DNA of 64,000 bases from Nocardiopsis gilva YIM 90087. Its GTDB lineage: Bacteria; Actinomycetota; Actinomycetes; Streptosporangiales; Streptosporangiaceae. Below the pieces are notes generated by a model. It worked only from the letters and a program-made list of their open reading frames with translations. It was not told the DNA's origin and searched no databases. The translations under genes were made by a program, and so were the position numbers. Within the stretch, counting starts at the first letter, position 1. Every line of letters starts with the position of its first letter. The stretch is from positions 2,108,001 through 2,172,000 of the forward strand of contig NZ_CP022753.1 of assembly GCF_002263495.1 (NCBI RefSeq), read 5' to 3'. Below, in pieces: positions 56,075-64,000 of this stretch.

Positions 56075-56347
56075 CTAGGCGGTCTTCTCCAGCTTGTCCA
56101 CCCGCTTGGCGATCGCGCTCTTGCGGTTCGCCGCCTGGTTGCTGTGGATGACGCCCTTGCTCACGGCCTTGTCGAGCTTGCGGGCAGCGTGGCGCTGCAG
56201 CTCGACGGCCTGATCGACGTTCCCACCCTCGGCAGCTTCGCGGAACTTGCGGATGGCGGTCTTCAGCTCAGACCGCACCGCCTTGTTGCGCATGTAGCGC
56301 TTCTCGTTCTGACGGTTGCGCTTCTTCTGCGACTTGATGTTCGCCAT
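56075..56347 (-). CDS. rpsT: Ribosomal protein S20
   Basis: A 90-residue S20 ([20 protein letters not shown]), very basic, with the conserved [18 protein letters not shown] and [20 protein letters not shown]. It binds 16S rRNA helices in the 30S body. Full length. Flanked by holA and lepA in the conserved order, and by a strong terminator. Confidence 0.97.
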   Translation of the reverse strand: MANIKSQKKRNRQNEKRYMRNKAVRSELKTAIRKFREAAEGGNVDQAVELQRHAARKLDKAVSKGVIHSNQAANRKSAIAKRVDKLEKTA

Positions 56348-56565
56348 GCGAAAACGTGCTCCAGTAAATTCTGATCATTGCGCCGCCGGGCCCGACCCTA
56401 CGCCGCGGGCAGCCGATCCGCGGGAGTGGCCTGACACGCCGTAACGCCAGGTATGTGAACCGAAGGGCTCAAAACCGAACGTGGAACGTCCGAGACACGG
56501 ATACTCCATTATGCATCCACGAAACGAGTGGTCACGACACCTCGGCGGGTTCGCGGCCGGCCCCG

Positions 56566-57591
56566 TCAGCCCTCGACGTCGACCCAGCCCGTGAGGAAGG
56601 CGTCCCAGTCCTGAGCATCGGCGTCGTCGAGCAGGTAGACGGCCATCCCGACGTTATCCCGCTCACCGCTGTCGGTCAGCCCGATCCGCACCGCCTCGAC
56701 GGCGGTCTCCACGCTCTCCGCGCCGGACGGCTCGCCCCAGGTCGTGTCGTCGAACGCGGGTACCCCGAACCGGACCGCGACCGGTTCTTCGCTCTCGTCC
56801 GTGGCGTCGGGGCCGTCGAGTGCGCTGAGTGTCTCGGCGACCTCGCGCACCATGAAGCCGCCGTACAGTGACGACAGCGGCATCCCGCTGCCGTGGCCCG
56901 GGACCACCACGATGTCGGCCTGCTCGGTGACCCGCGCCAGGTACCCCTTGGACCAGTACTTCTCCTGGCCCGACAGGACGAACGACGGCACCCGGGCGCC
57001 CGGGACGAGCTCCACGGGCTGCACCTGCACCGACAGCACACTGTCGGCGCCGATCGCCGTACGCACCTGCGCCACCAGCTTCGGCAGCGACGGGTCGTTC
57101 GTGGTGACCGGCGCGACCGCGAGGTGCACGCCGTCGAACCCCGCCTTCCGTACCGCACCGGCCGCCGCAGCGACGGCGTCACGCTGCTCCTCATCGAATC
57201 GGTCCTGGACGAGTGAGGACCCCTCGGTCGTGTAGTTCATCCACCCGAGCACGCGGACATCGGGCAGTTCCTTCTCAGCCCACGCCAGGAACTCCGACGC
57301 CGCGGCATAGCCCTCCGGCGCGAGCGTCCCGTCGTCGTCGATCTCGCCGACGTAGACGTACAACTCCGAGATGCCGCCCCGCTCGACCCGGGACGCCAGG
57401 GACGCGTATGCCTCACGGCCCGCCTTCCCCTGCACCCAGGACTCACCCAGCCATGCCGCGTTGTGTCCCGTGGAGACCGCCCACGCGGCGGGTGACCCCG
57501 TGTACTGCGCCGCCAGCAGTGCGCCCGCTCCCACCACGACCACGAGGAGGGCGGCCAGCCCCGCGAGGATCCTGGTCAGCAGCCACTTCAC
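56566..57591 (-). CDS. Membrane-anchored TIM-barrel-like protein (glycosidase-like)
   Basis: A 341-residue protein with an N-terminal anchor or signal ([23 protein letters not shown]) and an exported domain. Segments such as [39 protein letters not shown] and [11 protein letters not shown] have the spacing of barrel strands, like GH18-type or related glycosidases, but no DxxDxDxE motif is visible. Function unknown. It is divergent from lepA. Confidence 0.75.
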   Translation of the reverse strand: MKWLLTRILAGLAALLVVVVGAGALLAAQYTGSPAAWAVSTGHNAAWLGESWVQGKAGREAYASLASRVERGGISELYVYVGEIDDDGTLAPEGYAAASEFLAWAEKELPDVRVLGWMNYTTEGSSLVQDRFDEEQRDAVAAAAGAVRKAGFDGVHLAVAPVTTNDPSLPKLVAQVRTAIGADSVLSVQVQPVELVPGARVPSFVLSGQEKYWSKGYLARVTEQADIVVVPGHGSGMPLSSLYGGFMVREVAETLSALDGPDATDESEEPVAVRFGVPAFDDTTWGEPSGAESVETAVEAVRIGLTDSGERDNVGMAVYLLDDADAQDWDAFLTGWVDVEG

Positions 57592-57776
57592 CGATGTCCA
57601 CCACTTCCCGGTCGTCGCTTAGCCTGAGTGTGCCGGGTGTCCCTGCCGCCGCCGTGGCGAGGGGGCCACGGGGGTCATGGGATCATAGACGGCGATACCC
57701 GCGCGCTACGCCCGCGGACGTCATGTCCCACCACGGCATGTTCAAGACGACGTACGAGACTTGTGAACGGAGCACG

Positions 57777-59618
<1,842 letters not shown>

Positions 59619-59648
59619 TCGCCGCCGCGAAACGACACGACGTGAATG

Positions 59649-59686
59649 ACGGTGCCGGGAGGGCCCTCGGGCCCTCCCGGCACCGT
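59649..59686 (+). terminator. Intrinsic terminator after lepA
   Basis: An 18-bp perfect stem (59649-59666 with 59669-59686) and TTG following it, 30 bases past the lepA stop; probably two-way, as the next gene converges. Confidence 0.88.
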
Positions 59687-59771
59687 TGTGTCGATGCGAC
59701 GGTGCAATCCGGGCACGTCGGTCCGGGGCAGCACCGCGTTCGCCGCACCGGTGGGAAAGGCCGGTCCGCTG

Positions 59772-61406
<1,635 letters not shown>

Positions 61407-61470
61407 GGGGGTTCCCTCTCTATCGCCGGAACGGTGGAGAAGGCGGTTCCCGGTCCGGCGCCGAAACGGT

Positions 61471-61509
61471 TTGCAAGGGCTTGCGCAAGATTACCGGGTT
61501 CTTGCAAAG
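61471..61509. promoter_or_regulatory. LacI-type operator cluster
   Basis: TTGCAAG (61471), the palindrome CTTGCGCAAG (61480-61489) and CTTGCAAAG (61501-61509) form three half-site clusters between the divergent glucosidase and LacI genes. Such CTTGCAAG-like motifs are typical of actinobacterial sugar repressors (MalR/AglR type). Confidence 0.7.
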
Positions 61510-61541
61510 GATGAGCAGACGACTTCCATTAGAGTGCTGCC

Positions 61542-62588
61542 ATGGGTCCACGATTGGCCGACATCGCACGGCATGCGGGCGTCAGTGAGGCGACCGTCTC
61601 CCGGGTTCTCAACGACAAGCCCGGCGTCGGGGCGGACACGCGCAAGGCCGTGCTGACAGCGCTCGACGTGCTCGGCTACGAACGGCCCGCCCGGCTCCGG
61701 CAGCGCTCCGCCGGGCTGGTCGGCATGGTCGTCCCGGAGCTGGAGAACCCCGTCTTCCCGATGTTCGCCCAGGCGGCCGAGGGCGCGCTCGCCCAGCACG
61801 GCTACACGCCCGTTCTGTGTACGCGGACGCCCGGTGGGATCGCCGAGGACGAATACGTCGAGCTGCTGCTGGAGCGCAACGTCTCCGGCATCCTCTTCGT
61901 CTCCGGCCTGCACGCCGACACCACCGCCGACCACGACCGCTACCGTCGCCTCGCCGCCCGCAGGATGCCGATCGTGCTGGTGAACGGCTACGCGGAGAAC
62001 GTGCCCGCCGCGTTCGTCTCCTGCGACGACCGGGAGGCCGGCCGCCTCGCTGTCGACCACCTCGCCGCGCTCGGCCACACCCGCATCGGCTTCACCAGCG
62101 GACCCAAGCGCTTCGTCCCCGTGCAGCGCAAACTCGAAGGCTACCGGGAGGCCATGGCCCGCAACGGCCTGCCCACCGACGACCTCGTGGAGCTGTCGCT
62201 CTTCAGCCTCGAAGGCGGCCACGCCGCCGCCGTCCGGTTGCTGGAGCGCGGTGTCACCGCCATGGTCTGCGGTTCCGACCTCATGGCGCTCGGCGCCATC
62301 CGCGCCGCCCGACAGCGCGGGCTGTCGGTGCCCCACGACGTCTCCATCGTGGGCTACGACGACTCCCAGCTCATCGCCTTCACCGACCCGCCGTTGACGA
62401 CCGTCCGCCAACCCGTGCCGTCGATGGCTCTGGCGGCGGTGCGCACCCTGTGCGACGAGATCGCCGGACACGCCTCCACGGTGTCGCATTCGGAGTACCT
62501 CTTCGACCCCGAGCTCGTGGTGCGCGGCTCCACCGGCGCGGCCCCCGCCGACGCCCCGGGAAGGACGGGCACCCTGCACGTGCGGTGA
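61542..62588 (+). CDS. LacI family transcriptional repressor
   Basis: A 348-residue LacI/GalR regulator. The helix-turn-helix and hinge are in LADIARHAGVSEATVSRVLN and KAVLTALDVLGYE. The sugar-binding periplasmic-type domain follows (GLVGMVVPELENPVFP, MPIVLVNGY). The ATG 61542 has no strong ribosome site. It probably controls the divergent glucosidase and itself. Confidence 0.93.
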   Translation: MGPRLADIARHAGVSEATVSRVLNDKPGVGADTRKAVLTALDVLGYERPARLRQRSAGLVGMVVPELENPVFPMFAQAAEGALAQHGYTPVLCTRTPGGIAEDEYVELLLERNVSGILFVSGLHADTTADHDRYRRLAARRMPIVLVNGYAENVPAAFVSCDDREAGRLAVDHLAALGHTRIGFTSGPKRFVPVQRKLEGYREAMARNGLPTDDLVELSLFSLEGGHAAAVRLLERGVTAMVCGSDLMALGAIRAARQRGLSVPHDVSIVGYDDSQLIAFTDPPLTTVRQPVPSMALAAVRTLCDEIAGHASTVSHSEYLFDPELVVRGSTGAAPADAPGRTGTLHVR

Positions 62589-62614
62589 CGGGACGCGTGT
62601 CCTAACGTTCTCCT

Positions 62615-63274
62615 ATGCTTTTCGACGCCAGCCCCGCCCTCGTCCGTTCCGTCAACTCCGGTCGCGCCGTCGAGCGCGAATGGGCGGGCAAGGCGGCGCG
62701 CACCGCCATCGACAAGCGCCCCGTCGACGGGACGGTCACCGTGCGGACCCTGGGGATCACCGGGGACGAGCAGGCCGACACCGCCCGCCACGGCGGCCGC
62801 GACCAGGCGGTCTACGCCTACGCGCGGGAGGACCTGGACCACTGGGCGGCCCTCCTCGACCTCCCCCTGCGCGACGGCCGGTTCGGCGAGAACCTCACCA
62901 CCACCGGCATCGACCCCTCCCAGGTCCTCATCGGCGAGCGCTGGCGGATCGGCACCGTGCTGCTGGAGGCGACCCTGCCCCGCATCCCCTGCCGCACCTT
63001 CCAGGCCTGGATGGACGAGCCCCAGTGGGTCAAGCGGTTCGCCGCCGAGGGGCGCGCCGGGATCTACCTGCGCGTCGTGGAGGAAGGCGAGCTCACCGCG
63101 GGCGACACCATCACCGTGGAGCGCCCCGACCACGACATCACCGTCTACCGGGCCGCCCAGGCCCGCGAGGACCGCGACCTCGACCTGCTCAACCGTGTCC
63201 TCGAACTGCCCGACTGCGCCGACAAGTGGCACCAGGAGGCGGCCAAGCTCGCCAAGCGGCTCAACCGCGCCTGA
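62615..63274 (+). CDS. MOSC domain protein (YiiM-like)
   Basis: A 219-residue protein with GDEQADTARHGGRDQAVYAYAR and RFGENLTTTGID in the MOSC domain and a Cys in RIPCRTF, the expected sulfur/molybdenum-cofactor ligand. The C-terminal RDLDLLNRVLELPDCADKWH is the 3-alpha domain. It may handle molybdenum-cofactor-bound substrates such as 6-N-hydroxylaminopurine, as YiiM does. A TAACGT lies seven bases before the ATG, suggesting leaderless transcription. Confidence 0.9.
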   Translation: MLFDASPALVRSVNSGRAVEREWAGKAARTAIDKRPVDGTVTVRTLGITGDEQADTARHGGRDQAVYAYAREDLDHWAALLDLPLRDGRFGENLTTTGIDPSQVLIGERWRIGTVLLEATLPRIPCRTFQAWMDEPQWVKRFAAEGRAGIYLRVVEEGELTAGDTITVERPDHDITVYRAAQAREDRDLDLLNRVLELPDCADKWHQEAAKLAKRLNRA

Positions 63275-63317
63275 CTCCTGAGCTGCTACGCCCGATGCCG
63301 GTCTCCGCCGCGCCCTT

Positions 63318-63383
63318 CCGTTGATCTCGGGGATATCGACCGAATATCGGCGAGAATTCGGTCGATATCCCCGAGATCAACGG
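63318..63383. repeat. Palindromic intergenic element, copy 3
   Basis: A perfect 28-bp stem (63318-63345 with 63356-63383) and 10-base loop. The outer CCGTTGATCTCGG/CCGAGATCAACGG is shared with copies 1 and 2; the inner arms (ATATCGACCGAAT and complement) are specific. It lies between the MOSC and hemW genes. Confidence 0.9.
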
Positions 63384-63421
63384 GGGACCGTCGACTCCCC
63401 GCCATCACCGACACTGGAAAC

Positions 63422-64000
63422 ATGCCTTCCGTTCCGCTCGACGGCGACCCCGTCCCCGCAGACGGCGCCCTGCCCGCCCAGGCCACCGCCGCCGTCGGGC
63501 AGCGTATGTTCGGGTTCTACGTCCACGTGCCGTTCTGCGTCACCCGCTGCGGCTACTGCGACTTCAACACCTACACCGCCGACGAGCTGCGCTCCCGCGA
63601 CGGCGGCGCCACCGCCTCCCGCGAAACCTACGCCGAGCAGGCGATCGCCGAGATCCGCTTCGCCCGCCGCGTCCTGGGCGCCGCCGACATCCCCGTGAGC
63701 ACGGTGTTCGTCGGCGGCGGCACCCCGACCCTGCTGCCGCCCAAGGACCTGGGGCGCATCCTGGCCGCCATCGACGCCCACTTCGGCCTGGAGCCCGACT
63801 CCGAGGTCACCACCGAGGCCAACCCCGAAACCGTCGACCCCGACTACCTCGCCCGGCTGCGCGCGGCCGGCTTCACCCGGGTCTCCTTCGGCATGCAGAG
63901 CTCCCGCCCGCACGTGCTGCGGGTGCTCGAACGCGGCCACACCCCCGGCCGCCCCGAGCAGTGCGTGGCCTGGGCGCGCGCCGCCGGATTCGAGCACGTC
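63422..64000 (+). CDS. hemW: HemW, radical SAM heme chaperone (partial)
   Basis: The first 193 codons run off the right edge. The radical SAM motif is CVTRCGYC in FYVHVPFCVTRCGYCDFNTY, and STVFVGGGTPTLLPP and TTEANPETVDPDYL follow, typical of HemW (formerly HemN-like coproporphyrinogen oxidase). It is thought to insert heme into proteins. Follows lepA in the conserved order. Confidence 0.93.
   Translation, partial: MPSVPLDGDPVPADGALPAQATAAVGQRMFGFYVHVPFCVTRCGYCDFNTYTADELRSRDGGATASRETYAEQAIAEIRFARRVLGAADIPVSTVFVGGGTPTLLPPKDLGRILAAIDAHFGLEPDSEVTTEANPETVDPDYLARLRAAGFTRVSFGMQSSRPHVLRVLERGHTPGRPEQCVAWARAAGFEHV

Overview
The window is high-GC actinobacterial DNA. GTG starts, GTGA/ATGA gene overlaps, strong G/C hairpin terminators, F420-type and LLM enzymes, and the conserved blocks comEA-comEC-holA-rpsT-lepA-hemW and miaA-dapF-hflX all fit a Streptosporangiales/Nocardiopsaceae-like genome. 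The genus is inference; no rRNA or tRNA gene is present to fix it.

Region 1 (1-2.9 kb): an OpuC/ProVWX-type osmoprotectant ABC importer on the minus strand, running off the left edge, then a proline-rich membrane protein. Region 2 (3.0-28.8 kb): cobalamin genes in three blocks. cobN (3.2-7.0 kb) and a chlD-type chelatase gene plus cobO (19.4-22.1 kb) each sit behind their own cobalamin riboswitch; cobB/cbiA (with a coupled acetyltransferase gene) and cobI-cobM-cbiD follow. cobN is broken by a single -1 frame change. The chlD gene carries a textbook -1 frameshift signal that should yield both the small and medium chelatase subunits from one gene. Between these blocks lie a penicillin-acylase-family enzyme, an NfeD/SPFH pair, a quinone oxidoreductase, a membrane Ser/Thr kinase, an IS200/IS605-type element with a damaged TnpA but intact TnpB, a small DUF6504-like gene under an apparent LexA box, and an LLM-class oxidoreductase.

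Region 3 (28.9-33.9 kb): three tandem paralogous cytochrome P450 genes and a TetR regulator with a clear operator. Region 4 (33.9-49.5 kb): a dioxygenase-like protein, miaA, dapF, an orphan peptide-type ABC permease and binding protein, a glycolate-to-malate block (aceB, glcD, glcE, glcF), hflX, hutI and a truncated hydrolase.

Region 5 (49.6-64 kb): a low-GC secreted cysteine-rich protein, holA, comEC, comEA (N-terminal region split over three frames), a gene-free repeat field of about 1.2 kb, rpsT, a membrane-anchored TIM-barrel-like protein, lepA, a GH13 glucosidase with divergent LacI regulator, a MOSC protein and the start of hemW.

A family of palindromic intergenic elements with conserved outer arms and differing but self-complementary inner arms occurs three times in full (22.2, 42.4, 63.3 kb) and once as a half copy (39.6 kb). 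The most notable single signal is the frameshift cassette inside chlD at 20.4 kb.
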